Source: Ryuthela nishihirai (lineage: Eukaryota > Arthropoda > Arachnida > Araneae > Heptathelidae). From it: DNA of 64,000 nt. A model generated the notes under the pieces. It had not been told where the DNA came from. It searched no databases and saw only the letters and a list, made by a program, of their open reading frames with translations. The stretch lies in assembly GCA_038380435.1 (NCBI GenBank), contig JAWZYU010000005.1, positions 35,610,001 through 35,674,000 of the forward strand, in the 5' to 3' direction. Shown one piece after another: positions 1-10,802 of the stretch; the first letter of the stretch is position 1, and the number at the start of each line of letters is the position of its first letter. The position numbers and the translations under genes are program-made.

Positions 1-925
1 TTCCTTTGGGATATTCTTGATTCCTTTCGGATATTCTTTTCCCAACACGAATATTCCTTTGGGATATTCTTGAATCCTTTCGGATATTCTTTTCCCAACA
101 CGAATATTCCTTTGGGATATTCTTGAATCCTTTCGGATATTCTTTTCCCAACACGAATATTCCTTTGGGATATTCTTGAATCCTTTCGGATATTCTTTTC
201 CCAACACGAATATTCCTTTGGGATATTCTTGAATCCTTTCGGATATTCTTTTCCCAACACGAATATTCCTTTGGGATATTCTTGAATCCTTTCGGATATT
301 CTTTTCCCAACACGAATATTCCTTTGGGATATTCTTGAATCCTTTCGGATATTCTTTTCCCAACACGAATATTCCTTTGGGATATTCTTGAATCCTTTCG
401 GATATTCTTTTCCCAACACGAATATTCCTTTGGGATATTCTTGAATCCTTTCGGATATTCTTTTCCCAACACGAATATTCCTTTGGGATATTCTTGAATC
501 CTTTGGGATATTCTTTTCCCAACACGAATATTCCTTTGGGATATTCTTGAATCCTTTCGGATATTCTTTTCCCAACACGAATATTCCTTTGGGATATTCT
601 TGAATCCTTTCGGATATTCTTTTCCCAACACGAATATTCCTTTGGGATATTCTTGAATCCTTTGGGATATTCTTTTCCCAACACGAATATTCCTTTGGGA
701 TATTCTTGAATCCTTTCGGATATTCTTTTCCCAACACGAATATTCCTTTGGGATATTCTTGAATCCTTTCGGATATTCTTTTCCCAACACGAATATTCCT
801 TTGGGATATTCTTGAATCCTTTCGATATTCTTTTCCCAACACGAATATTCCTTTGGGATATTCTTGAATCCTTTGGGATATTCTTGAATCCTTTCGGATA
901 TTCTTGAATCCTTTCGGATATTCTT
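1..925. repeat. 53-bp minisatellite array, about 17 units, open at the left edge
   Basis: The start of each unit recurs every 53 bases (for example AATATTCC at 50, 103 and 156). Each unit is two related halves built on CCTTTSGGATATTCTT, one of them carrying the spacer TTTTCCCAACACGAATA. Units differ mainly by CGG versus GGG in the second half. Near the right end (851-920) the array changes to a simple 20-bp period, which looks like the ancestral subunit. The array continues beyond the window. The period is not a multiple of three, so there is no coding frame. Confidence 0.97.
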
Positions 926-1521
926 CCACACTCTCTCCATTTTCTGGAAAATTCCAGCATCCACTTATGCACTCGCCCCCCAGAAGAACTAGAGGCTCCA
1001 AACTTTGCATGAACGTTCTCTTCAACCAGGGGAAAAATAATAGGCTATTTGCGAACCCGCTGGGGTCAACCAAAATTGGGGTGGGGGGGTTGAATTTGTA
1101 AAAATTCCCAGAGACTTAATATCAACGGTTGAAAGTTATTTAAAATAACTATTGCCACCAATAAATTTGAAAGAAGGAATTCATCAAACTAATTTCTTTT
1201 TGATTTCGCGTGATAAAGTCATTGTTCAGTTTCTTGGGTCAAGAGCGCGAGCGTCCGTGGATATTGAAGTCGTTTTAATTAAGTACGAGCGGAACGTGAG
1301 ATTCTTCGTTTGGAATGAAAGCTTCAAAAACTAAGATTCGTATCGGAAATTGAAATCATTAACTTAATTTGAAAAATATGTAAAAGTTAATAAACGCAAT
1401 ATGTTAATTAATAAAAGTTTTAACAAGTAATAAATAATGTTTTTTAATAATAATATTAATTTTTTTCGTAGTACCTAAGCATTTTTGGGTAATTCAGATC
1501 ATATTAATTTTTTTTTCTGTA
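926..1521. other. Unannotated AT-rich spacer
   Basis: Nothing recognisable. There is a GC-richer stretch at about 960-1090 with a G7 run, then AT-rich DNA up to the LINE tail. The short open frames are not convincing. Confidence 0.6.
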
Positions 1522-4500
1522 AAATGATATCATCATCATCATCATCCTCAAGCAGCCATGGGCTACGGAGGTCCAACCAGACCATGCAATTTAGTTTTAC
1601 AAGCAAGTCTGTCCTGAGCTACATCTACTGCATCTGGCCACTGCACGCCAATTCTAACAAGGTCCTGTTTGACATTGTCTGCCCACCGCATCCTAGGTCT
1701 CCCCCTTTTTCTGAGGCATTTAGGCATACTGTTCATAACCCTATTCGCCAATCTATATTTATTCATACGGGCAACATGGCCAAACCAACGGAGTCTCTCT
1801 CTGCACAATATGCTGTTTAAAGGAGGTTGCCAACTCCTTTGCCTAACCTCATCATTAGTTACAAAGTTGAACCACCTAATGCCCAAGATACTGCGTAAGC
1901 ATCTAGAATCAAAAGCATCTAGTTTCCTGTTATCTTGTTTACACAGCGTCCAAGTTTCACTACCATAACTAACCCTAGAAAGAACCAAACTATTATACAG
2001 TCTAATTTTAGTCTTTAGGTGTATACACCTATTTCTCCACACTCTCCATAGATTCTTAAAAGTCCCGGCAGCAATCCCTATTCGTCTGTTAATCTCATGC
2101 CGCACATCACCAGTATCTGTTACATAGCTCCCAAGATAATTAAACTGTGACACCTGCTCAAGACTGCAACCATTCAGATGAACTGAATCACAACCTGCCT
2201 GACCAATTTTCATCACTTTAGTTTTCTCTCTGTTTATAACCAAACCTACTCTACTAACAGTTTCATCAACAGCTCGAATGAAAGAGTTCATCTCATCAAC
2301 ATCATTTCCCAAAAGGGCTAAATCATCAGCATAATCTAAATCAGAAATTTTCGTATCTCCAGTCTATTTAAGGCCAAAATATTTCCCTTGAAGGGAATTT
2401 CGCATAACATAATCAATAACCAAGCGAAAGAGAAAAGGAGACAAAATGCACCCTTGTCGAACACCAGAAGTAATGCTAAACCAATTGCTACAAGCCTTAC
2501 CAACTCTCACACACGACTCAGTGTTATTATAGAGATCTTTCATTATGTTAACTAACTTGTCTGGTATACCATATGATTTCACAATCAACCGAAAATTATG
2601 ACGATCAACAGAGTCAAAATCCTTTTTGAAATCAACAAAGCTAGCAACCAAAGGTTTCTGAAACTCTAAACATTTCTCAAGAATCTGCCTAAGGGAAAAT
2701 ATCTGATCCACACATCCCCTACCACTTCTGAATCCACATTGCTCATTACGCAATTGACTGTCAACCAGATTCTTAATCCTATTTAGCACAATCATGGAAA
2801 GAACTTTACCTGGAACAGAGAGTAGGCTGATACCCCTATAGTTATCACAAGAACTGCGATCACCTTTTTTGAAAATAGGGATAACAATAGCTCTGGTAAA
2901 ATCCTTAGGAACCATGCCTTTATCATAAAAGATATTCAGAATTTCAGTCATCCAAGTGGTAACCGAAATATTCCCAGCTCTAAGTATTTAGGTAGTAATT
3001 TCACCTACCCCTGGGGATTTATGAAGTTTAAGTTTAGAAATAGCCAAAATAACTTCAGATTATGTTATAGGGCCAACATTAAAGCCACCAATGCATCTAT
3101 CATCATTGCAAACAATGGAAGTAGAACTAACCACATTGTTTAGAACATCACTGAAATGCTCAGCCCACCTAGCCATGACAGAATCCTCACCTTCTATAAC
3201 CTTACCTCGTTTATCCTTTAATCCCTGTATACCTGTTCGTTTTCTACCACACAGAACATTAACTATCTGGTACAACTCTCTGCTGTTGTGCTGTCTAACT
3301 ACTTCCTTGGCTTCGTCAGCCAAGCCATCAAGCCAAAGATTTTTATCAGCAGCTAACTGATCTTTTACACGTTTATTAAGTTCTCTGTAATGCTTTCTAT
3401 TAGGACTAGTAGGGTATCGATTAAGGACATTCCTGCAGTTCTTTCTTTCTGAAATAAGCTCAACTGCCTTATCACTCAGATAATTCTGTCTCCTCTGCTC
3501 CTTTTTTCCTAAAGTAGTACTGTAAGTGTCCAAAAAAGCCTGTTTAAAATGATCCCATTCTTCCTCAACTTCAGTAGTAAGCATACCATGACTGTCATAA
3601 TGACTAAGTAACCTATCGTGGTAAGCTTTGACTATAACTGGGTCCTTCAGAGCTTCAATATTAAAAGTAAATTTTTTAACCCTAGAACAACACTTTTTAA
3701 GTTTAAGTTGCAAGACACTTTTAAAAAGGTAATGGTCAGATCCAATTTCAGCTCCCCTATATGACCTGGTATTCCTAACAGAACTAGCCCATTTGCTCTT
3801 AATTAATATGTAATCAATCATATTCTTATGCAGCCCATCGGGTGAAACCCATGTGTACTTATGTATATCGCGGTGTTTGTAATAAGTGTTAGTTATTCTG
3901 AATCCATTGAGTTTATTTACCTGCAGGAGACGTTGCCCATTGCCATTGCAGCTACCAATACCAAAAGGGCCTATTACTCCTCCCCAAAGGTCAGAGTCAG
4001 TACCAACTTTGGCATTGAAGTCACCAAGAACAAGGGTAATATTTCCTTTCTTGACAGAATTCAAAATATCCTGAAGTTGTTCATAAAACCTATCCTTCTC
4101 ATCCTCATCGGCATCCTCAGTGGGGGCATAACAGCAGATAACATTCAAGTCTTTAACGCTTGTCTGAAATTTTGCTGTAAGAAACCTTTCATTAATGCAC
4201 TCGTATCCTAGAAGAGCATCACTAGCGCTGGTCTGCTGAGAAGCAGACCCACGCTTTTGTGATGCTTATTGTCGTCTCTTCCTGAAAAGAGAAATTTAGT
4301 ATTATTTTTAAGAATCTGACCTTTATCTGTCCATCTGGTCTCTTGCAAGCCGAGAATATCTAAATTATAATGGTGGAATTCTTGTGTGAGGACATCAAGA
4401 TAAAAAGCTCTGTGCAGAGTCCTCACATTCCAACTACCTATGGAGAGAAAATGTTTAGTGGGATGTTTAAAGAAACTATATTTATTGACAGAGGGAATGC

Positions 4501-5050
4501 CGACGATATCAAACAGCCCCCTAATCGCAGACATGGGGCAAAGACCCGTTCCCCCACTACTAAAGGCTGAAGCCATCTACACTGGAAGACTTCCTCCAAT
4601 GTAGAATTTGACGATGCCAATAGAAGCAAAGAGTTCAGGTGCCTGCGATGACCTCTGCTCAGGATTATCCACCAGCTGATAAACATATCCTGTGAATCTA
4701 TTCACTTGGGGCTGTCAACCCACAAACAAACAGAAAACACAGCGGAAGATTTTCCCTCCACAGAAGCCCACCAGTGCAGTAAAATCAGGATCCATAATCA
4801 AGCTCAGAGCCATACTTCCGTTCAGGTTGGTATATATGGTCAGCACCAGGACCCTGTGTGGTTGACCACTCCTCAGCAGGGTAGAAAAAAAAGAAAAGTA
4901 GCCATAGTTGTCCAGATTAGTAGGCCACACTAATCTGGCAGCCCTCCCCTTCCGTTCACTTCCACAAGAGAGTATCTCTTTTGAAAGATACTAACGATCT
5001 GCACCACTATAGGCCTGGCAAACTGTATCCGAGGGATTCTGGTGGGTACG
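1522..5050 (-). mobile_element. RTE-like non-LTR retrotransposon, copy 1 (degraded)
   Basis: The plus-strand left end is a CAT trinucleotide run (about 1,526-1,546), which is the GAT-type microsatellite tail of a minus-strand LINE. It is followed by CCTCAAGCAGCC, the element's last unique bases. The body is collinear with the second copy at 32.4-35.7 kb and extends further 5' than that copy does. The 5' boundary is uncertain. AAATGAT occurs at 1,522-1,528 and again at 5,051-5,057 and may be the target duplication, although the first instance overlaps the tail. The 5' leader holds a perfect 9-bp hairpin (CCAGATTAG at 4,912, partner ending 4,938). The short-repeat tail without poly(A), the APE-type endonuclease and the absence of an RNase H domain fit the RTE group. 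The clade call is from family knowledge, not from a tree. Confidence 0.9.
1563..4576 (-). pseudogene. Endonuclease/reverse transcriptase ORF of LINE copy 1, inactivated
   Basis: This is the same frame as the intact protein at 32,452-35,454, starting MASAFSSGG at 4,576. An extra 2 bp at about 4,225-4,232 shifts the frame in the endonuclease. Three substitutions then create stops: CAA to TAA at 3,060-3,062, a codon to TAA at 2,988-2,990, and TGG to TAG at 2,364-2,366. Endonuclease motifs (YAPTE, GDFNAKVG) and RT motifs (FVDFKK, SGVRQGCILSPF) are readable between the breaks. In RT motif A the copy has KKDFDSVDR where copy 2 has KKAFDSVDR. The C-terminus ends GLVGPP before TAG. This shows that the last three codons missing from copy 2 belong to the ancestral protein. 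It cannot make an active protein. Confidence 0.93.
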
Positions 5051-5057
5051 AAATGAT

Positions 5058-5726
5058 TTGAAAAGTTCTATTATCTGTACGTGGCAATTACGTCTTTTTG
5101 TTTAGAAACTTCTAACGTGGGGATATTCATACGGTATCTCGAAATATGCCCGTTTTTAATTTCCCTAAAAGAGAGGGAGAAAAATTATACCGAATGAGAT
5201 TGATCGTAATGATTTTTACGCGAAATGAAAGCTTCCTACTTGGGGAGTGCTAGGTAAATCTGTTACTACATTATAATTAAATATTGCTCATAATATTATA
5301 GAAGGTAGTATTAATTATTCAGCATGAGACCTGGGCGTTTTTAACTTGCACAAGTCATAAATTCTGAACAAAATTTTGGATAAACAAATTCTCAGTTCTG
5401 TTTCCAAGGGCAACATACGACTTCTGAGTTTGTTTTTAATATTTCACATAAATAATGTGGTTGGAAATTGAAGTGAAAGACGAATATTCTTTTTTTTTCT
5501 TTGTTTGTTTTGTTTTTTTTGCAGGTGTATGATATTCTTCTTAGTTCGGGAATACATTTTTGTGGAACCTTAGTTTTTCCAATTCTGGATGGGAAACATT
5601 GCTTTAAACAATTTTTAAACTTCAGGCTCTCTCTCCTAAAGCTTTCCTCTGTGCAGATCACCAAACTAAATAATATTGGAAATTTCACCATTTTCTACGA
5701 ACTGTTAAAAATATTTCTCAAGAACC
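5058..5726. other. Unannotated AT-rich spacer
   Basis: No gene or repeat recognised. A long pyrimidine tract ending in CAG (about 5,487-5,523) looks like a splice acceptor, but the frame after it has no recognisable protein and runs into the SINE. Confidence 0.5.
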
Positions 5727-5737
5727 TGCACAAGTGA

Positions 5738-6023
5738 GTTGGGTTGGGTTGTTTTACCTCTGAGCGGCACTTTTTTGCACACCATGGGCTAAATGGCCAG
5801 GCCACAAGGACCCCCAAGGCTCAGAGAAGGTTGGGGGAGGGGACCCACTGGAACAGCTGTTGGGAGACAGATGGTAGCCTCCCGTCAAGGCCATCCAGCG
5901 TGTTCTTTAACGTGCACAGGGTATGGCTCTCCCGCACACGGGGCCACGGCTTAACGTCCCATCCGACGGACGGCGGCCTTTCCAAGCCCACCGGTGTCCC
6001 CTACTGACCGTGGGCAGGGCGGT
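5738..6023 (-). mobile_element. SINE family A, 5'-truncated, with target duplication
   Basis: The 3' tail and body are present, but the tRNA-like head is missing: the copy stops within the CCGCCCTGCCCAC region. TGCACAAGTGA flanks it at 5,727-5,737 and 6,024-6,034. A precise direct repeat around a 5'-truncated copy is the signature of target-primed reverse transcription that stopped early. Confidence 0.95.
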
Positions 6024-6034
6024 TGCACAAGTGA

Positions 6035-6380
6035 AAATATCGATCTATGCAACACTTACAATTTCTGAAATCTAAGCATTTTCATCCGTTTATTAATCAA
6101 ATATTTTGTTTAGTCACAATTATTCACAGAGCTGTAGCAGCAGTAGAAAATAGAATAGGAAAAGATAGAAAATATTTTCACACAGAAAATAGAAAATAGG
6201 AGACGTCATGTTAATTTTCACAATAATTAAAACTAAGGTAATTGCGCCGTTACCGAAATTCTTAGAAACGAAACTCCTTTCTTTAAAAAAAATCCAACAC
6301 TTAATCGATCAGTCTGACAACAGAATTATTCACAAGCTCTAAGCATTCAGCAGGGTTATTACGTACACTGATATGCCAGT
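6035..6380. other. Unannotated AT-rich spacer
   Basis: Nothing recognised. There is a short purine-rich stretch of AGAAAATAG repeats at about 6,145-6,200. Confidence 0.5.
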
Positions 6381-6496
6381 TTATTAAATACACCTTCCTA
6401 GTAACGTGTTGCGCCTCCTTTGACCTTCAGAACAGCCAGAATTCGTCTGGTCATGTAACTTACAAAATGCTGGATACGTTGTATAAGAATGCTGTA

Positions 6497-6796
6497 CAGT
6501 CGCTCAAAAAAGTTTCCGAACACTATGGTTGATTACAGAATTCAGAAAAAATATCTGGCAACGATTTTTTTAGAGATTAGTGATCTGGCAACCTTCGTGT
6601 CACGTGATTGCAGAATTCAGGAAAAATATCTGGAGCGTGTACAGCAACTGTACACGCTCCAGTTACCGTTCACAGCAAACTGGAGCGTGTGCAGTAACTG
6701 CACACGCTCCAGTTTGCTGTGAACGGTAACTGCACATGCTCAATATTTCCGTGAGTGAGCCCACACGATCTAGTATCAAAATAATATGACCACCTA
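6497..6796 (+). mobile_element. Partial copy of the CAGTCGCTC inverted-repeat element
   Basis: It begins after TA (6,495-6,496) with CAGTCGCTCAAAAAAGT, the same left terminus as the complete element that follows. It then runs through about 110 bp of terminal repeat into two GC-rich hairpins (GGAGCGTGTACAG and GGAGCGTGTGCAG with their complements, about 6,630-6,720). No matching right terminus is present, so it is a left end only. It lies directly upstream of, and in the same orientation as, the full element. Confidence 0.75.
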
Positions 6797-7097
6797 CAGT
6801 CGCTCAAAAAGGTATCCGAACACTATGGTTGATTACAGAATTCAGAAAAAAATCTGGCAACGAATTTTTTTAGAAATTAGTGATCTGGCAACCTTCGTGT
6901 CACGTGATTACAGAATTCAGGAAAAATATCTGGAGCGTGTACAGCAACTGTACACGCTCCAGTTACCGTTCACAGCAAACTGGTGTCACGTGACACGAAG
7001 AGTTGCCAGATCACTAATTTCTAAAAAAATCGTTGCCAGATATTTTTTCTGAATTCTCTAATCAACCATAGTGTTCGGATACTTTTTTGAGCGACTG
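6797..7097. mobile_element. Non-autonomous inverted-repeat element (MITE-like), about 300 bp
   Basis: It is flanked by TA at 6,795-6,796 and 7,098-7,099. Termini are CAGTCGCTCAAAAAGGTAT on the left and its complement ending GAGCGACTG on the right. The inverted repeats continue for about 110 bp per side, including GTCACGTGA. TA target sites and this terminus type suggest mobilisation by a Tc1/mariner transposase. No coding capacity. It interrupts the surrounding transposase relic. Confidence 0.88.
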
Positions 7098-7400
7098 TAC
7101 CATGCGCAAATGATTGTGTCGTGCAGTTGCTGCAAAATGGACGGTGGCACAAGTCTCGCTGCGAACAGTCCTTATCATTTCATCCCAAAGATGTTCAATA
7201 GGATTTAGATGTGAGGACTGTGAAGGCCAATGAAGCAAGGAAAACTCGTCGGTATGTTCCTGGAATCATTTGGTGACATGTCTTGTAAGGAGGTGAATTA
7301 TCATGCTGAACATGTCCATCCGAAAGAGAACAAACTATAGCCATGAAGAAATGAACTTGGTCAACAACATTTTTCTTGCCCCCTCTTCCGAAAAAAAAAG

Positions 7401-8405
7401 AAAAAGAAAAAATCTCAGACGTCCTTGAAACCCGAAAAATCCAAAATGGCAATGTAGATGCACCAGTTGGAAATCAGATAGGAAATGATAAGTGACTAGG
7501 TCTGTAAAATAAAATCATATGGATTTCCACATTCATAAAAAAATTTTGGTTCATTTCAGATTTCATTAAATCGAATTAATTTTTTCCATTTATCACATAA
7601 TTTGTCTCACAACATAAATGTTTATTTTACTTAGAGTTCAAACATTCAAAATTAACAGTGAAAGTGCTGCGGGATTTTCCAAAGACTTCGCTGGCTGTAC
7701 CTTGAAAAACCCTGGTCTAAACCACCTCGGCCAAACTTCGTGAAACATAGTCGATGCAGGTGAAAGATTTCGGCCGTCAGAGATTGCGACGCAGTAAATC
7801 TTTGACTTGAAGGTAACGCAAAGTAATAAAAATGCACATGGATGAGGTCCGCTTTTATTTTATGCAAAGAGCTGTAAAATAGGGAGTTATGACATTGCCG
7901 TCTTCTACCTATTTGTAACATTTCCCAGTTGTCTGTCATTCAAAAACGGTTGGGGAACCTTGTTCTGGACTAGAATAGATATAAAAGTGCTCCAAAGCAC
8001 CTTCTCATAGTAATAAATTAGTAAATATTTCACTGCACAACTTGACAGCGAAAAAGTGATGCATCACGGGTTAAAGGAAGGGAAATATTGATAATGCAAA
8101 CTAAACTCATGTAACTGTTTACTATTTCGCAAAAAATGCCTTATCCTTGAGTGTATATGCCTAAAAGTCAGTTCGTATCACTTGAGTGTAAGAATAGTAG
8201 ACAAAAAGTTTACAAAGATCAATAAAACCTTATTGATAAGGAGAATTCCTCACGTATTAGTGAGTGTTATGGAGTAAACAATTTTTTACTGATTCTGAGT
8301 ACTGTAAAACTATTTCATGGTGCGGTGTAACTTGTAAATAATTGGCAGATTACGATATCATTTGGTTGTGTCTTTTGTCAATAGATTTATGAACTGAATG
8401 GACAA
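7401..8405. other. Unannotated spacer
   Basis: About 1 kb of AT-rich sequence with no recognisable gene, repeat or RNA. A segment at 7,690-7,960 is somewhat GC-richer but has no convincing frame. Confidence 0.5.
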
Positions 8406-9850
8406 ATTAATATATATACACTACCTAATAAACCGTTGCTCCACCTTTTGCCCTCACAACAGCAGCCAGACGTCTTGGTAAGGACTCAATGAGGTGTTGA
8501 AAACACGGAGGTGGTATTGCGCCTATGAAGCGAGAATCGCTTGTCGTAGAGCCAGTGAGGGTTGGTGGTCTCGAACAGATCTTTGCAATTCGTCCCACAA
8601 ATTCTCAATGGGATTGAGGTTCTGTTATCGAGGGTGCCATTCGAGTGTGACAAACTCATTGAATGCTCCTGGATCCAATTATCGCCACTCGGGAAGTATG
8701 CGGTGTGGCGTTGTTCTGTTGAAACATGGCATAATGGTGCGGAAAGAGAATCGTTACGAACGGGTGTAGAGGGTCGTCAAGGATGTTCACATACCTTGTG
8801 CCAGTGAAGGAGGTCTCGACGGGTACAAGGAGCCCCAAGGAAGCCAATGTAAACGCGCTCCACACTATTACACTACCTCCACTGCCTGTGTAACCCCAAC
8901 TTGGCAAGCGCTTCGTACGGTTTCTGCCACACACTCACTCTCCCATCAGCGTGATAGAGCTGAAACCGTGATTCGTCAGACCGCATGACGTGTTTCCAAT
9001 CCCCCCCCCCCCCCACTCCAGTTATGATAGACTTCTGAAAACTGTAGCCTAATCTTTCGGTCCTTTTCAGTCGGGTTGGGTTGTTTTACCTCTGAGCGGC
9101 ACTTTTTTGCACACAATGGGCTAAATGGCCAGGTCACATGGACCCCGAAGGCTCAGAGAAGGTTGGGGGAGGGGACCCACTGGAATAGCTGTTGGGAGAC
9201 AGATGGTAGCCTCCCGTCAAGGCCATCCAGCGTGTTCTTTAACGTGAACAGGGTATGTCTCTCCCGCACACGGGGCCACGGCTTAACGTCCCATCCGACG
9301 GACGGCGGCCTTTCCAAGCCCATCGGTGTCCCCTACTGACCGTAGGCAAGGCGGAGAATTTTGCGGAGATAAATCTCAACGCTGACCCAGCTGGGACTCG
9401 AACCTGGGAACTATAGATTACGAGCCTGACGCGCTACCGACTGAGCCACCCCCGCCCCCTCTTTTCAGTCAGCAAGGGGACACGATGTGGGCATCAACTG
9501 CCATAGCCTATTTTTTCCATGGTATGACGGATAGTCTTTGTGCATAAGCTTGTGGATGCGTCCTCATTCAATTGTGACGTTATCTGCTCCATGGTAGCCG
9601 TGTAATTCCTTGACGATGCGAGACAGTCTGCACTCACCTCGAGAGTCAATTGCACGTTTATGTCCACATTTCTTCTTGTGATGAGAAGTTTTTCCATATT
9701 TCACTTTGTCTTGGTATACACATGAGATGGTCTGACTTGGAAATACCAACAGTTCAGCAGTTGCTGTGATTGAACAAGCAGCTCTCCTCACACCTATTAT
9801 CTTGCCACGGTCAAACTCACTTACGTCGCAGATTACCCATCGAGTTGATT
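8406..9850 (-). pseudogene. Tc1/mariner transposase remnant 2, interrupted by SINE A
   Basis: The minus strand carries transposase pieces in order. The N-terminal helix-turn-helix region lies around 9,790-9,500 (GVRRAACSITATAELLV and a following basic stretch). Then comes the nested SINE, then a catalytic-core piece at about 8,900-8,680 (GGSVIVWSAF, MFQQNNATPHTSR) and NLNPIENLWDELQRS at about 8,578-8,628. Order and motifs match Tc1-type DDE transposases. Stops and frameshifts separate the pieces. A C14 run (9,001-9,014) lies beside the SINE. Terminal repeats not located; a possible end is near ACACTACCTAATAAACC at about 8,418. Confidence 0.85.
9073..9460 (-). mobile_element. SINE family A, full length, nested in a Tc1 relic
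   Basis: Complete copy including the tRNA-like head. CTTTTCAGTC flanks it at 9,063-9,072 and 9,461-9,470. It inserted after the transposon had already decayed or during its decay. Confidence 0.97.
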
Positions 9851-10099
9851 ACTCCATATTGATTACCCAAAAGTACCCATGATTACTTTTTCGTCACTAG
9901 TTTCCAATGCGTAGGGACCTGCTCTATTTACAGGCATTGCCAGTTTTACCGTCCAATGACTGGACGCGATATTTCTGCTTTACATATTGTTTTTGGGGTG
10001 GATATAATAGTTTATCAATTCAGGGTATTTTACATCCTTACGAATAATTTAGCATTTTAATTTAATCCCAAGAATTTTAAGGGAAAATTTGCTTCTTAT
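9851..10099. other. Unannotated spacer
   Basis: Short AT-rich interval. Repeated GATTAC-type words occur at about 9,828-9,890, possibly the transposon end. Confidence 0.4.
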
Positions 10100-10490
10100 A
10101 CCTCTGATTTCTACTTCTGATTGCTTCTCTTACACTTCTTATTGATTCCCTTATACTTCTTGTTGTTTTCCTCATATATACATAGTGTCAGGAATAGTTT
10201 CCTGATACTATGTCAGTGGTATCTGGAAACTATTCCTGGTACTATGTCAATAAATATAAGGAATAGTTTTCGTATAATTATTGATATAGTATCAGGTCAA
10301 TAATATACTTCTTGTTGTATTCCTTATACTTCTTGTTGTTTTCGTTATACTTCTTGTTGTTTTCGTTATACTTCTTGCTGTTTTCCTTATACTTCTTATT
10401 GATTCCTTTAATTTTCTGATTGATTTCATACGCGTCTGATTAATTCCCTAATATTTATTATTGCCTCCCTTATACTTATTATTTGAAAAG
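10100..10490. repeat. 21-bp degenerate tandem repeat with an inserted palindromic unit
   Basis: The unit is close to GTTATACTTCTTGTTGTTTTC, read cleanly at 10,300-10,400 and degenerately on both sides. The array is interrupted at about 10,180-10,295 by short palindromes related to ACATAGTATCAGG. Confidence 0.75.
10180..10213. repeat. Short palindrome (ACATAGT...ACTATGT)
   Basis: ACATAGTGTCAGGAA is followed after a few bases by TTCCTGATACTATGT, an imperfect 15-bp inverted repeat. Related units follow at 10,214-10,290 and again at 10,540-10,642, so this is a small dispersed palindromic repeat. Confidence 0.7.
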
Positions 10491-10539
10491 TTACATGGTA
10501 GAAAAAAAGGTTTTCCTGCGAGTGGGATACGAACCATTA

Positions 10540-10642
10540 TGACACATTACTGACCTGATACTTTGTCAATAAATATCAGGAAACTATTCCTGATACCATT
10601 GACATAGTATCAGGAAACTATTACTGACACTATGTCAATAAA
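10540..10642. repeat. Second cluster of the ACATAGTATCAGG palindromic repeat
   Basis: Several alternating-orientation copies of TGACATAGTATCAGGAAAC and GTCAATAAAT-type joints, matching the cluster at 10,180-10,295. Confidence 0.65.
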
Positions 10643-10661
10643 TGAAATATAAAATATAACT

Positions 10662-10802
10662 AAAGGAAAAAAAAAAGTGGTGATTTTTTTTTTGTATGCC
10701 TTTTAATTTTTGTAGACCTTAGGCATAGTAGGGATTGTGCGTAAAGGTCTACGAAAATTAAAGGGCATACGGTAAAAAAAACACCACATTTTTGCTTCCT
10801 TT
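10662..10802. mobile_element. Palindromic element with 59-bp inverted arms
   Basis: The left arm 10,662-10,720 and right arm 10,744-10,802 are imperfect reverse complements (AAAGGA...GTAGACCTT against AAGGTCTAC...TCCTTT). They are separated by 23 bp. No coding capacity. It resembles a foldback MITE or a hairpin RNA precursor; no target duplication identified. Confidence 0.8.

Larger units (their letters stand above)
6381..7400 (-). pseudogene. Tc1/mariner transposase remnant 1, split by an inverted-repeat element
   Basis: On the minus strand 7,176-7,232 reads HWPSQSSHLNPIEHLWDEM. This contains the LNPIEHLWD block found shortly before the third catalytic acidic residue in Tc1-type DDE transposases. 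The left part (6,405-6,494) and the right part (from 7,100) are the two halves of one relic separated by a TA-flanked insertion at 6,497-7,097. Frames are broken and only the C-terminal part of the transposase is recognisable. Ends and terminal repeats were not identified. It is old and inactive. Confidence 0.75.

Noticed and set aside
4715..4930. 71-codon ORF1 in the LINE 5' leader
   Set aside because: It starts at GTG, has no recognisable ORF1 domain, and is only partly retained in copy 2.
5487..5737. Exon after a strong splice-acceptor-like tract
   Set aside because: The tract is convincing, but the frame is low-complexity, matches nothing known and ends inside SINE target sequence.
5744..6007. 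Recurrent 87-codon frame reading GCFTSERHFFAHHGLNGQ, present at about 20 sites
   Set aside because: It is the antisense reading of SINE A, begins at TTG and ends at the head. Its conservation is explained by the young age of the copies. The related MALPHTGPRLNVPSDG frame is another reading of the same SINE.
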